Assembly (NCBI RefSeq): GCF_000964085.1 | Contig: NZ_JZRB01000003.1 | Location: 185,574 to 249,573, forward strand | Direction of reading: 5' to 3' | From: Luteibacter yeojuensis | GTDB lineage: Bacteria; Pseudomonadota; Gammaproteobacteria; Xanthomonadales; Rhodanobacteraceae | DNA length: 64,000 nucleotides | Shown: piece after piece, positions 1 through 9,893 of the stretch | Layout of the letters: the number at the start of each line of letters is the position of its first letter | Numbering within the stretch: position 1 is the stretch's first letter | The notes under the pieces: generated by a model | Database searches by the model: none | Seen by the model: the letters and a program-made list of their open reading frames with translations, nothing else | Told to the model about the DNA's origin: nothing | Translations under genes and position numbers: made by a program

Positions 1-207
1 GACAAGCACCTGGTGGGCCTGCACTGGGCGGCGTTCCGGCGCTTCTGGGGCGCGTTCACGTGCCGGGCCGGCTGGCGGCTCGGCGAGGTGGCGTTTGGCG
101 AGGATTACCGCCCGGTTTCCGTCAAGGACATCGACCTGCATGGCTTGCATGGAAAAGAAGCGTCGCGCGCAAGCGCGCTCCCACGACAGCGCGAACCCGC
201 TACCTGA
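1..207 (+). CDS. C-terminal end of an unrecognised protein (gene cut by window edge)
   Basis: Frame 1 is open from the first base to a TGA at 205-207 and encodes at least 68 residues. The visible part has an aromatic, arginine-rich stretch (WAAFRRFWGAF) and a GEDYRPVSVKDIDLHG segment that looks like real coding sequence. The last 15 or so residues (KEASRASALPRQREPAT) are encoded by a REP-like repeat at 163-184, so the repeat has probably replaced or extended the original C-terminus. The gene converges on purA. I do not recognise the family and no function can be assigned from this fragment. Confidence 0.5.
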   Translation, partial: DKHLVGLHWAAFRRFWGAFTCRAGWRLGEVAFGEDYRPVSVKDIDLHGLHGKEASRASALPRQREPAT

Positions 208-246
208 TCCCCCGCGTTGTTTTGTGGGAGCGCGCTTGCGCGCGAT
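163..246. repeat. Inverted pair of REP-like repeats
   Basis: Two 22-23 nt arms, at 163-184 and 224-246, are reverse complements of the family GTGGGAGC-N3-CTTG-N3-GCGAT (here the GCG/CGC stem type). They face each other across 39 nt. Each arm can also fold alone as GCGCGC-TT-GCGCGC. The left arm lies inside the reading frame of the partial gene, and the right arm lies just upstream of the purA terminator. Confidence 0.85.
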
Positions 247-258
247 GCCCTCCCAACA

Positions 259-289
259 AAAAGGCCCCGCCGGTTGGCGGGGCCCTTTG
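259..289 (-). terminator. Rho-independent terminator of purA
   Basis: A perfect 9-bp stem (263-271 paired with 276-284) has a GGTT loop. On the minus strand it is followed by a TTTTT run (258-262). It lies 23 nt past the purA stop codon and should end the hflX-hflK-hflC-purA transcript. Confidence 0.85.
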
Positions 290-312
290 CTTACATCCCA
301 ACCAACGACCGC

Positions 313-2512
<2,200 letters not shown>

Positions 2513-2516
<4 letters not shown>

Positions 2517-3667
2517 TGGGCGCCCCCCTGCTGGACCGGCGTGGCATCGGTGGAGGCGGACTGCACGACCGTGCCGACGCCCGGCACGTTGCGGACGCTG
2601 GTGTTGCCGGCCTGGTCAACCGGCAGCTGGATGATGTTCTTGCCGTTGCTGCCGTCGATGACCTTCGGGTTGCGGCCCATGACGTACTCGACCGTCTCAA
2701 GCCACAGGCGGCGGCGGGTGACATCCGGCGCGGCGCGGTATTCCTTGAGCAGCAGGTTGAAGCGCGCGGCGTCGCCCGTGGCGTCGGCGATGCGCCGGGC
2801 CCGGTCGGCCTCGGCACCGCCGGCGATGACCGCGGCCTGCCCGCGCGCATCGGGCAGCAGCTTGCTCTGGTACGCCAGGGCTTCGTTCTCGGCGCGCTGG
2901 CGATCCTCGCGCGCCGCGTTGACGTCGTCGAAGGCGTCCTTTACCTCGCGTGGCGGCGAGACGCTCTGGAAGCTGACGCTGGTGACGGCGATGCCGGCGT
3001 CGTACATGTCGAGCGTGGCCTGCAGGATGGCGCGGGTTTGCTGTTGCAGGGTTTCCTTGGCCGCCGGCGTGGCATCGACCACGGCCGGCGCCGGGGGCGC
3101 CGCCGCGGTGGACGCCGCCGCCGGCACGGGCTCGGCACCCGTGGTGAGGATATTGTCCATCGCGTTGGCGCCGACCACCGAGCGCACGGCCGCCTCGGCG
3201 GCGTTCTTCAGCATGTTCTCGGCGTTATCCGCATTGGAGAACAGGAACTTGCGTGCGTCGCTGACCTGGTACTGCACGTTGAAATCGATGGCGATGATGT
3301 TCTCGTCGCGGGTAAGCATCGAGACCGTGTCGGATACGGTGCGCACCTGGGTCGTTTCGACCTTGGTCACCGTTTCAATCGGGTTCGGCGCCTTCAGGTG
3401 CATGCCCGGGGGCAGCACGCGCGAGAACTGGCCGAAACGCAGCACCACGCCCACCTGGCGGGCGTCGATCACCGTGAAGCTGGAGACGAGCAACCAGGCC
3501 ACGACGAATACCAGCAGGATGGCAAGAAGCCCCCCGCTGCCGGAGCCGAAGCGGCCGAAGCGCGAGGTGAACTGTTTCAGCAGGCTGTCCAGGTCGAACT
3601 TGCGCTGACCTTGCCGGTTGCGGTTCCAGGGGTCCTTCTGGCCGTTGCCGGGCTCGTTCCAGGGCAT
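2513..3667 (-). CDS. hflK: HflK, SPFH-domain partner of HflC
   Basis: HflK forms the FtsH-modulating complex with HflC. The ATG at 3667 was chosen over one 39 nt upstream because it follows GGAG at a good distance and gives the family start MPWNEPGNGQKDPWN. The product is 384 residues long. A glycine/charge-rich cytoplasmic tail precedes a transmembrane helix (LLAILLVFVVAWLLVSS, about residues 48-64). The band-7 domain contains GVVLRFGQF and PGMHLKAPNPIE. An Ala/Pro-rich insertion (residues about 190-210, PVPAAASTAAAPPAPA) interrupts the domain and is longer than in enteric HflK. hflC follows with a 4-nt overlap. Confidence 0.95.
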
Positions 3668-3736
3668 GGGCGGCAGTCTCCTTCGGGGACTGTGGAGTGG
3701 GCACAAACGGCGTGAATTCTACCAGATGCGCGCCAC

Positions 3737-5047
3737 TCAGTGCTCGGCGTGCGGTGGGTCGATCAGTTCCCGCAGGGGTGCGCCGTGGATATCGTCACCC
3801 ACCAGCGGGGCCAGGACCGAGCGCGGGGCATCGATATCGAGCTGCCAGCCGTCCTCGTCGATGGCCTCGCCGGCGATGGCGCCCGCGGCCTTGAGGCGCG
3901 CGTGCAGGCGGCCCGCCGTGAGCGGCAGCCGCACGCCCGCCTTGATGCGATCGCCACCCAGCAGCTCGCCCAATGCCTCGCGCAAGCCATCGAGCCCCTG
4001 CCCCGAGTGGGCGGACAGCCACACGGTGCGCGGCTTGCCGTCGTCGCCCCGGTCGATGCGGGGCTCGGCGTCCTCGATGAGATCAATCTTATTCATGACC
4101 ATCAGCTGGGGGACGTCGCCGGCGCCGATTTCCTCAAGTACCGAATTGACGACGCGGCGCAGCAGCTCGCGCTCCTCGTCGGCGGCGTCACTGACATGCA
4201 GCAGCAAATCGGCATCACGGGCCTCGGCCAGCGTGGCGCGGAACGCCGCGACCAGGTCGTGGGGCAGCTCACGGATGAAGCCGACGGTGTCGGCGACGAC
4301 GGCCGGCCCGCAGGCCAACCCCTCGACCTTGCGCACGGTGGGGTCCAGCGTGGCGAAGAGCTGGTCGGCCGCGTAGACACCGCCGGTGGTCAGCGCGTTG
4401 AACAGCGTGGATTTGCCCGCGTTGGTATAGCCCACCAGGGCCACCCGGGGCACGGTGTTGCGCAGGCGCGAACGGCGCTGCTGGTCGCGCTGGACCTGAA
4501 CCTTTTCAAGGCGTTTGGTGAGCATCTTCACCCGCTCGGCAAGCAGGCGGCGATCGGTTTCCAGCTGTGTTTCGCCCGGGCCGCGGTTGCCGATGGCACC
4601 GCCGCGCTGGGCGTCAAGGTGGGTCCAGCCGCGCACCAGGCGCGTGGCCAGGTGCTTGAGCTGGGCCAGCTCCACTTCCAGCTTGCCCTCGTGCGAGCGC
4701 GCACGCTGGGCGAAGATGTCGAGGATGAGGCCCGCGCGGTCGACGACGCGGGTTTTGAGGTGCTTCTCGAGGTTGCGCTCCTGCACCGGCGTGAGCACGT
4801 GGTCGACCAGGACCAGGTCGGCCTCGAGCGCGCGCACTGCTTCGGCGACTTCATCCGCCTTGCCGCTGCCGATATAGAAACGGGGGTTGGGTTCGGCCAC
4901 TCGGGCCGGGATGCTGGTAAGAACCTCGGCGCCTGCCGACGCCACCAGCTCGGCGAATTCCTCGCCACGGCGCACCGCGTCGCCCTCGCCCCGCGAATGC
5001 GGTAGCACCAGGACGGCCCGGTCGCCTTTCTTTTGCCTGTCGAACAC
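3737..5047 (-). CDS. hflX: GTPase HflX, ribosome splitting/rescue factor
   Basis: HflX is a translational GTPase that binds the 50S subunit and dissociates stalled ribosomes under stress. The 436 residues include the N-terminal HflX domain (DHVLTPVQERNLEKHLK), a helical linker (RGPGETQLETDRRLL) and the G domain. The G domain shows G1 GYTNAGKST, G3 DTVGF and G4 NKID in order. It lies between hfq and hflK, the classic gammaproteobacterial order. A 69-nt gap separates it from hflK, so hflKC may have a weak promoter of their own. Confidence 0.96.
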   Translation of the reverse strand: MFDRQKKGDRAVLVLPHSRGEGDAVRRGEEFAELVASAGAEVLTSIPARVAEPNPRFYIGSGKADEVAEAVRALEADLVLVDHVLTPVQERNLEKHLKTRVVDRAGLILDIFAQRARSHEGKLEVELAQLKHLATRLVRGWTHLDAQRGGAIGNRGPGETQLETDRRLLAERVKMLTKRLEKVQVQRDQQRRSRLRNTVPRVALVGYTNAGKSTLFNALTTGGVYAADQLFATLDPTVRKVEGLACGPAVVADTVGFIRELPHDLVAAFRATLAEARDADLLLHVSDAADEERELLRRVVNSVLEEIGAGDVPQLMVMNKIDLIEDAEPRIDRGDDGKPRTVWLSAHSGQGLDGLREALGELLGGDRIKAGVRLPLTAGRLHARLKAAGAIAGEAIDEDGWQLDIDAPRSVLAPLVGDDIHGAPLRELIDPPHAEH

Positions 5048-5079
5048 TTAGGGGTATGACCTCATGGATGGAGGAGGAG

Positions 5080-5106
5080 CCGGCCAGGCCGCGATGGCCT
5101 GGCCGG
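5080..5106. other. Stable hairpin between hfq and hflX
   Basis: A perfect 11-bp stem (5080-5090 with 5096-5106) has a GCGAT loop and lies in the 97-nt gap between the hfq stop and the hflX start. No T-run follows on either strand, so a simple intrinsic terminator is unlikely. It could attenuate or process the hfq-hflX transcript. The role is inferred from position only. Confidence 0.5.
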
Positions 5107-5144
5107 TCTCGTCCCTACCGATATGGGTTCCGCCTGAAGGCCCC

Positions 5145-5405
5145 TCAACCCTCGGCGTCGCCGCCCACCGCGTCGACGTGGCTTTCATGGCCGCCGACGC
5201 GGACATTACGGCTTGGGACGACCGTGGAAATGGCGTGCTTGTAAACCATCTGGCTTACCTGGTTGCGCAGCAACACCACGAACTGGTCGAACGACTCGAT
5301 GGTGCCTTGCAGCTTGATGCCGTTGACCAGGTAAATGGCGACCGGCACGCGTTCGCGACGAAGCGCATTCAGAAATGGATCTTGCAACGATTGCCCTTTG
5401 GACAT
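5145..5405 (-). CDS. hfq: RNA chaperone Hfq
   Basis: Hfq is a hexameric Sm-like protein that helps small RNAs pair with target mRNAs. The 86-residue product begins [20 protein letters not shown], with the conserved proximal-face Q8. The Sm1 region is [19 protein letters not shown] and the Sm2 motif is [11 protein letters not shown]. The C-terminal tail is short (about 15 residues, ending GGDAEG) compared with enteric Hfq. A 131-nt gap to miaA leaves room for a separate promoter. Its presence is relevant to the quorum-sensing leader at 30458-30704, because Vibrio AHK circuits act through Hfq-dependent RNAs. Confidence 0.97.
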   Translation of the reverse strand: MSKGQSLQDPFLNALRRERVPVAIYLVNGIKLQGTIESFDQFVVLLRNQVSQMVYKHAISTVVPSRNVRVGGHESHVDAVGGDAEG

Positions 5406-5536
5406 TTTTCTTCTCCCCTACGCCTCTCGTACGGGTCCGGGTAAAAGACGCCAAGCGGCGCCCCGGCCCAAGTGCTTTGAATCTTAACTGCTTTTAAACG
5501 CCCGCTGGAAGCGGCCAGCGTGACGACGTCGGCAAT

Positions 5537-6472
5537 TCACAGAAACTGCCCCACCGCCCTGCCCGCTTCCGGCAACGGATCCCCCTGATCCGGGTCGAAC
5601 GTGCGTGCGTCGAGCTCGCTCCGCAGCCAAGTGATCTGGCGCTTTGCGAGCTGCCGCGTGGCATAGATACCACGCTCACGGAAGTTTGCTGCATCTCCTT
5701 GTCCGTCAAGGAATTCCCAGGCCTGGCGGTAGCCCACCGCGCGGATGGCCGGCAGGTCGGCGTGGAGATCGCCCCGCGCCTTCAGGCCACGCACCTCGTC
5801 GAGGAAGCCGTCGGCCAGCATCGCGTCGAAGCGGCGGGCGATGCGCTCGTGCAACACGGCGCGGTTGCCTGGCAGCAGGGCAAGCTTCAGCACACGCCAG
5901 GGGAACGGCTCCCGGGGGGCCTCCTGCAGCTCGGTGATGGGGCGGCCGGTGAGCTCCATGACCTCGAGCGCGCGCTGGATCCGCTGGGCATCGCCGGGGC
6001 GGATGCGCTGGCCCGCGGCCGGGTCGCCCGCGGCCATGCGCGCGTGCATCGCGGCCCAGCCTATGTCGGCCGCTTCGGCCGCCAGGCGCTCGCGCACCGC
6101 CGGGTCGGCTTCGGGCAGTTCGGACAGCCCGCGCTGCAGGGCGCGGAAATAGAGGCCGGTGCCACCGACCAGCAGGGGCACCTTGCCCGCCGCCGCGACG
6201 CGCGCCATGGCGGTGGTCGCGTCTTCCGCGAAGTCGGCCGCCGAATAGGGCTGCGCGGGGTCACGGATGTCGATCAGCTCGTGCGGGTAACGCACCAGCG
6301 TCGCCGGGCCCGGCTTCGCCGAGCCGATGTCCAGGCCGCGGTAGACGAGCGCGGAATCGACGCTGACCAGGCCCAGCGGATAGCGGTCGGAAAGTTCACA
6401 GGCGAGCGCCGTCTTGCCCGAGGCCGTGGGGCCCATGAGGAAGATGGCGAGGGGGCGGGTGTCGCGGGTCAT
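5537..6472 (-). CDS. miaA: tRNA dimethylallyltransferase
   Basis: MiaA transfers a dimethylallyl group from DMAPP to N6 of A37 in tRNAs that read UNN codons. The 311-residue protein has the P-loop GPTASGKT near residue 14, then [18 protein letters not shown], the tRNA/DMAPP-contacting motif of the family, and [14 protein letters not shown]. The length is normal. It is the first gene of the minus-strand hfq-hfl block and is divergent from the aspartic-protease-like gene 70 nt away. Confidence 0.96.
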   Translation of the reverse strand: MTRDTRPLAIFLMGPTASGKTALACELSDRYPLGLVSVDSALVYRGLDIGSAKPGPATLVRYPHELIDIRDPAQPYSAADFAEDATTAMARVAAAGKVPLLVGGTGLYFRALQRGLSELPEADPAVRERLAAEAADIGWAAMHARMAAGDPAAGQRIRPGDAQRIQRALEVMELTGRPITELQEAPREPFPWRVLKLALLPGNRAVLHERIARRFDAMLADGFLDEVRGLKARGDLHADLPAIRAVGYRQAWEFLDGQGDAANFRERGIYATRQLAKRQITWLRSELDARTFDPDQGDPLPEAGRAVGQFL

Positions 6473-6542
6473 CAGTCATGCTGGCGGGTGGATCGTCGGC
6501 TTGCGAGTATCCATGCTCATACATGGAAGGGGAAAGGACGCA

Positions 6543-7520
6543 ATGAAGGTTTCTCGCATGATCGCCGCGCTTGTCGTGGCTCTCCCGGTGGCCGCCCTGG
6601 CCGGGACGGTGGTTCCGACGGTGTACGAACAAGGGCACTTCTTCGCCGCGCCGACCCTGGCGTCGGGCAAAACGCTGAAGCTGAACGTCGATACCGGTGG
6701 CGGCAGCGGCTTTTGGTTCCTGACCACGTCCGCGGCCGCGCCGCTGCACCTTGCGCCGGTGCATTGCGACGGCGGCGGCTCGTTCGCGGCTACGCCGGCC
6801 TTCGCGCCGGGAAAGGGCCTTCCGCCGATGAAGCCGCGCGTTTGCGACGCCATCAGCGTGAACCCGGATTGCCCGGGAGGCGACATGGACGACGGCTCGC
6901 TTAGCGCATGGTTCCTCGCCCAGGGCACATGGACATTCGACTACCCCGCGCGCCGCCTGACGCTCGAAGACAAAGGATGGGAACCCGCAAGCGAAGCGCA
7001 TGGCGTATCGCTGGGTTTCGTGGAAAATCCCCACGGTGATTTCGGCACGCCGTACCCCCGCATCACGATCAAGGTGGCCGGTGAGCCCGTCGATTTCCTG
7101 CTGGATACGGGCGCGACCGCACATCCCACCCGCGAAGGGCGCAAGGCCATGGGCACCGGCGTCGCCGCAAACGGCTTCGCCGCGGGCAGCTACATCACCA
7201 CCTCTGTCATGAACCTCTGGCACGACCACCATCCCGACTGGCAGGTCGTCGATAACGCGGATGATCTGTTCGGCGCAGGCAAGGCCACGCGTGCCATCCG
7301 CGTCCCGTCCGTCGACATCGCGGGCTGGGCCGTCGGGCCCGTGTGGTTCACGGAGCGCCGTGACAGCGCCTTCGGTGAGGACGGCATGTCGGGCATGATG
7401 GACAGCGAAGTCCATGGTTCCGTCGGCGGCAACCTCTTCGCCCACTTCCGCCTGGTCATGGACTATCCCCGCCGCAAGGCGTGGTTTACATGCATCGAGG
7501 GCTGCAAGGCAGCGAAGTGA
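6543..7520 (+). CDS. Periplasmic retropepsin-like aspartic protease family protein
   Basis: The product has 325 residues. An N-terminal signal peptide (MKVSRMIAALVVALPVAALA) is probably cut before GTVVP. Two copies of the aspartic-protease signature are visible: NVDTGGGSGF near residue 40 and FLLDTGATAHPT near residue 185. This is the bilobal pattern of two D-T/S-G active-site loops. Four or more cysteines (HCDGGG, RVCDA, DCPGG, TCIEGC) may form periplasmic disulfides. The first loop has DTGG rather than DTGA, so activity is uncertain. The ATG at 6543 is preceded by GGAAAGGACGCA and begins the signal peptide. It is divergent from miaA. Confidence 0.7.
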   Translation: MKVSRMIAALVVALPVAALAGTVVPTVYEQGHFFAAPTLASGKTLKLNVDTGGGSGFWFLTTSAAAPLHLAPVHCDGGGSFAATPAFAPGKGLPPMKPRVCDAISVNPDCPGGDMDDGSLSAWFLAQGTWTFDYPARRLTLEDKGWEPASEAHGVSLGFVENPHGDFGTPYPRITIKVAGEPVDFLLDTGATAHPTREGRKAMGTGVAANGFAAGSYITTSVMNLWHDHHPDWQVVDNADDLFGAGKATRAIRVPSVDIAGWAVGPVWFTERRDSAFGEDGMSGMMDSEVHGSVGGNLFAHFRLVMDYPRRKAWFTCIEGCKAAK

Positions 7521-7538
7521 CGCAGCGGACGACCATGG

Positions 7539-8117
7539 TCAGAGGACACCGGGGATGAGCGCACGCGTACGTTTCTTGTAAGAGGCGTATGCGTCACCGA
7601 AGGTTTCACCCAGCATACGTTCTTCCATGCGCAACTTCCGCCAGAACGACATGAAGACGATGAGGATCGCGAAGATGCCACGGACATCGCCCTCCTTCAT
7701 CGCGGTGCCGATGAAAGCGATGAGCAGGCCGGTGTAGATGGGGTGCCGCAGGTAGCGGTACGGGCCGGCCTCGATCAGCTCGTGGCCCTGCTTGATCTGC
7801 ACGACGCTGCTCCAGTTCTTGCCGAGCAGGTAGCGCGCCCAACAAGCGAGGCCGACGCCCGATGCCACGATCACTAGCGATGCGGCGAACACCGGAACGG
7901 TATGCGGCACGATGCCTTCGGCAAGCCACGTACCCCTGAACCAGCTGCCAGGCCCCAGCAGGCCAAACGCGATGGCCAGCGGCACCCAGTAAAGGGCCAG
8001 GCGCGTGAGCCATGGCTCACCACGCACGGCCGACTTGTTCCCCCAGGCGCTGATCACCCACCACGCCAGCAACACCCACCAGCACGCGCTGATGCCCGTT
8101 TTGAGCAAAGCTTCCAT
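7539..8117 (-). CDS. Isoprenylcysteine carboxyl methyltransferase (ICMT)/PEMT-like membrane protein
   Basis: The 192-residue integral membrane protein has about four or five hydrophobic helices. It carries the signature GPYRYLRHPIYTG, which binds S-adenosylmethionine and is shared by ICMT, PEMT and NnrU-like families, followed by a C-terminal EERMLGETFGDAYASYKKRTRALIP. Bacterial members methylate lipids or unknown small substrates, and the substrate here cannot be inferred. The ATG at 8117 was preferred to the upstream GTG at 8123 because AAGGGAG lies 5 nt before it. It converges on the aspartic-protease-like gene with 18 nt between the stops. Confidence 0.82.
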   Translation of the reverse strand: MEALLKTGISACWWVLLAWWVISAWGNKSAVRGEPWLTRLALYWVPLAIAFGLLGPGSWFRGTWLAEGIVPHTVPVFAASLVIVASGVGLACWARYLLGKNWSSVVQIKQGHELIEAGPYRYLRHPIYTGLLIAFIGTAMKEGDVRGIFAILIVFMSFWRKLRMEERMLGETFGDAYASYKKRTRALIPGVL

Positions 8118-8412
8118 AGCCACTCCCTTGTGTGCCGGTCGATCGTAGCCGAAACGCCCGTGGCTGGGCCCATGCCGGAAGTGGCTATGAGTTGGACTAC
8201 AAAAGAATCAGCGCAACGCCTAGATCCTTTTTGGCTTGCCGCGAGGATGATGCCTACCTCGTTCACCTGAGGCGCACGCAACACGACGTCCAACTCATCC
8301 GACCCGCATTCCGCGGCCCGAACCAGGAAAGACAGCACGTCGATAAATTGCGAAAGACTCCGACACCGCGACCGGTGCGCCGAGGGATCGCACCGGTAGC
8401 GGCCTTCAGAAC
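8118..8412. other. Intergenic stretch, no convincing gene
   Basis: These 295 nt lie between the ICMT-like gene and the metallopeptidase gene. Base composition is lower in GC than in the neighbours. A 9-bp inverted repeat at 8371-8379/8389-8397 (ACCGGTGCG) could act as a weak terminator for the minus-strand metallopeptidase gene, with TCTTT some distance beyond. Open frames here (for example 8132-8416) have no ribosome site or recognisable protein. Confidence 0.5.
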
Positions 8413-9627
8413 TTAGTGCGCTGGCTTATTTTCCGCGTAGAACTCGTAATTGGCTGCGTTGCGCATGGCATCGGCACGGCTACGCGCTGCCAATCCATGT
8501 GCGCCCTCGCGGGTATAGTTTGAGATAGGCGCAACGTCGACAGTACCGAAGAGCCAGCCATTCGCGTCTGATGGAAGATCAGCGAAATGGGACATCTCGT
8601 GTAGAAGCATTCCTCCCTGGGAGGCGGCTACGATGCCATCCGGATACTGCGGGAATCCAAAGAATACGTCCGGACAGATGAGGATCTCATACGTGTTCTG
8701 GCCGACGACGGAGCCGGTGTGCGCTACGGCCGCTGTGCCCGGGCTAGCCGTACAGGAAGGCGTGCCCCGACCGTTGACGAACTCTACTGATCGCACTGGA
8801 TTGGTTCCGAACGACTGCCTATCGATGCGACGACGAAGCCCCTTGAGCGTGCCACGGATGTAGCCCTCATCCTCAGGCTGATACGCATTGAACCACCAGG
8901 TGTAATTTCCGCCGTTAACGGAGAACGTATTGGGCCGAAAGAACAGCGGAGGCTCACCGGCTTCGTACTGGTTCATGGCGATGGCCATGATATTTTCCGC
9001 CGCGAGCAAGGCTTGGAAGAGAGCCTCGGATTCACCATTTTCATTGTCGAACCCTGGGCGATTGGGGAATCGAGCATGGAAGGCTCTCGGGCGCACGAAG
9101 TCGGCAGGGGTGCTGAATTCAACAACATTGCTTTCAATCAGCTCCTGGTCGCCGACCGGAAGTACTGTCGCGCGGGGCCGGCCCAGTCGATCACTTGGAT
9201 GTACGGCCCCTGATGCAAAGTAGTTGATCTTATAAGTGCGCGATGGCTCCAGCTGGTAATCGTATGCGGGGTCGTAGTTGACGCGAACCACCTCACCGGG
9301 TGCCAGGACCACATAGTCCGCTTCCTGCGTATTCACGATGCGCGATAGCAGGCCTGAGTACGGCACCTCCCCGCCAGAGATGTCATTCGCGCTCCTAATG
9401 CGAAAGAGGTTGCTCGGCAAGTTCTTTCCGTTGATCAAAACCATCGGAATCTGTTGCCGGAGCATGGCAATCGGCGCATCGCCATCGTTGGATACGGACA
9501 GAATGAGTGCGGTACTAGAGCGTTCCGCGTCGCGCTCAAGTTGCGCATTGATATGGCCCTTGGCATCAACCGACCCAGAAGACACGAACAGGCCAATCAG
9601 AAGCGCCTTCCCTACAAAGTTCTTCAC
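8413..9627 (-). CDS. Secreted M35-like (deuterolysin/peptidyl-Lys type) metalloendopeptidase
   Basis: The 404-residue protein has a short N-terminal signal (KALLIGLFVSSGSVDA) and an N-terminal beta-rich domain (residues about 25-180) that resembles the propeptide of secreted aspzincins. The C-terminal catalytic domain has the zinc motif HEMSHF (H343, E344, H347). Downstream is GTVDVAPISNY, which fits the GTxD aspzincin motif carrying the third zinc ligand, and a NYEFYAE tail. M35 enzymes degrade host or environmental protein and some act as toxins. The start is GTG with AAGGA 6 nt upstream. GC content and codon use are clearly below the neighbours, which suggests horizontal gain. Confidence 0.72.
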   Translation of the reverse strand: MKNFVGKALLIGLFVSSGSVDAKGHINAQLERDAERSSTALILSVSNDGDAPIAMLRQQIPMVLINGKNLPSNLFRIRSANDISGGEVPYSGLLSRIVNTQEADYVVLAPGEVVRVNYDPAYDYQLEPSRTYKINYFASGAVHPSDRLGRPRATVLPVGDQELIESNVVEFSTPADFVRPRAFHARFPNRPGFDNENGESEALFQALLAAENIMAIAMNQYEAGEPPLFFRPNTFSVNGGNYTWWFNAYQPEDEGYIRGTLKGLRRRIDRQSFGTNPVRSVEFVNGRGTPSCTASPGTAAVAHTGSVVGQNTYEILICPDVFFGFPQYPDGIVAASQGGMLLHEMSHFADLPSDANGWLFGTVDVAPISNYTREGAHGLAARSRADAMRNAANYEFYAENKPAH

Positions 9628-9657
9628 TTACGATCCTTCATGCAACCCGACATTCGG

Positions 9658-9692
9658 GGCGCGCACTGTAGCGATGACCCGCGCTTTCGCAA
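9658..9692 (-). promoter_or_regulatory. Probable sigma70 promoter of the M35-like gene
   Basis: On the minus strand TTGCGA (9687-9692) and TACAGT (9665-9670) are separated by 16 nt. This predicts a start near 9658 and a leader of about 31 nt before the GTG start codon at 9627. Both hexamers match four of six consensus bases. The call is a prediction from sequence only. Confidence 0.45.
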
Positions 9693-9836
9693 CAATAGAA
9701 ACATCGCAAAAGCGAGGCATTGGATGTGAGATCCAAGGACAAACGTTGATATGGTGCGGCCGACGACGTGAGAAAACGGGACACCGAACCGGCAGACGCG
9801 TGCGACCCTCCGAAAAGTCTGCCGAAAAGGAACAAG

Positions 9837-9866
9837 AAAGGCCGCCTCATGGGCGGCCTTTCTTTG
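9837..9866. terminator. Bidirectional intrinsic terminator after the S46 peptidase gene
   Basis: A perfect 10-bp stem (9837-9846 with 9852-9861) has loop TCATG and A/T-rich flanks on both sides. The minus-strand reading ends in TTTCTTGTT, 28 nt beyond the peptidase stop codon. Confidence 0.8.
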
Positions 9867-9893
9867 AGCGATATCGGAGATTGACCGATGGCG

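Noticed and set aside
5080..5106. Considered as the terminator of hfq
   Set aside because: The stem is strong, but there is no T-run, so it was listed only as a hairpin.
8054..8338. A 94-codon minus-strand frame upstream of the ICMT-like gene
   Set aside because: It overlaps the start of the ICMT-like gene and shows no ribosome site or family.
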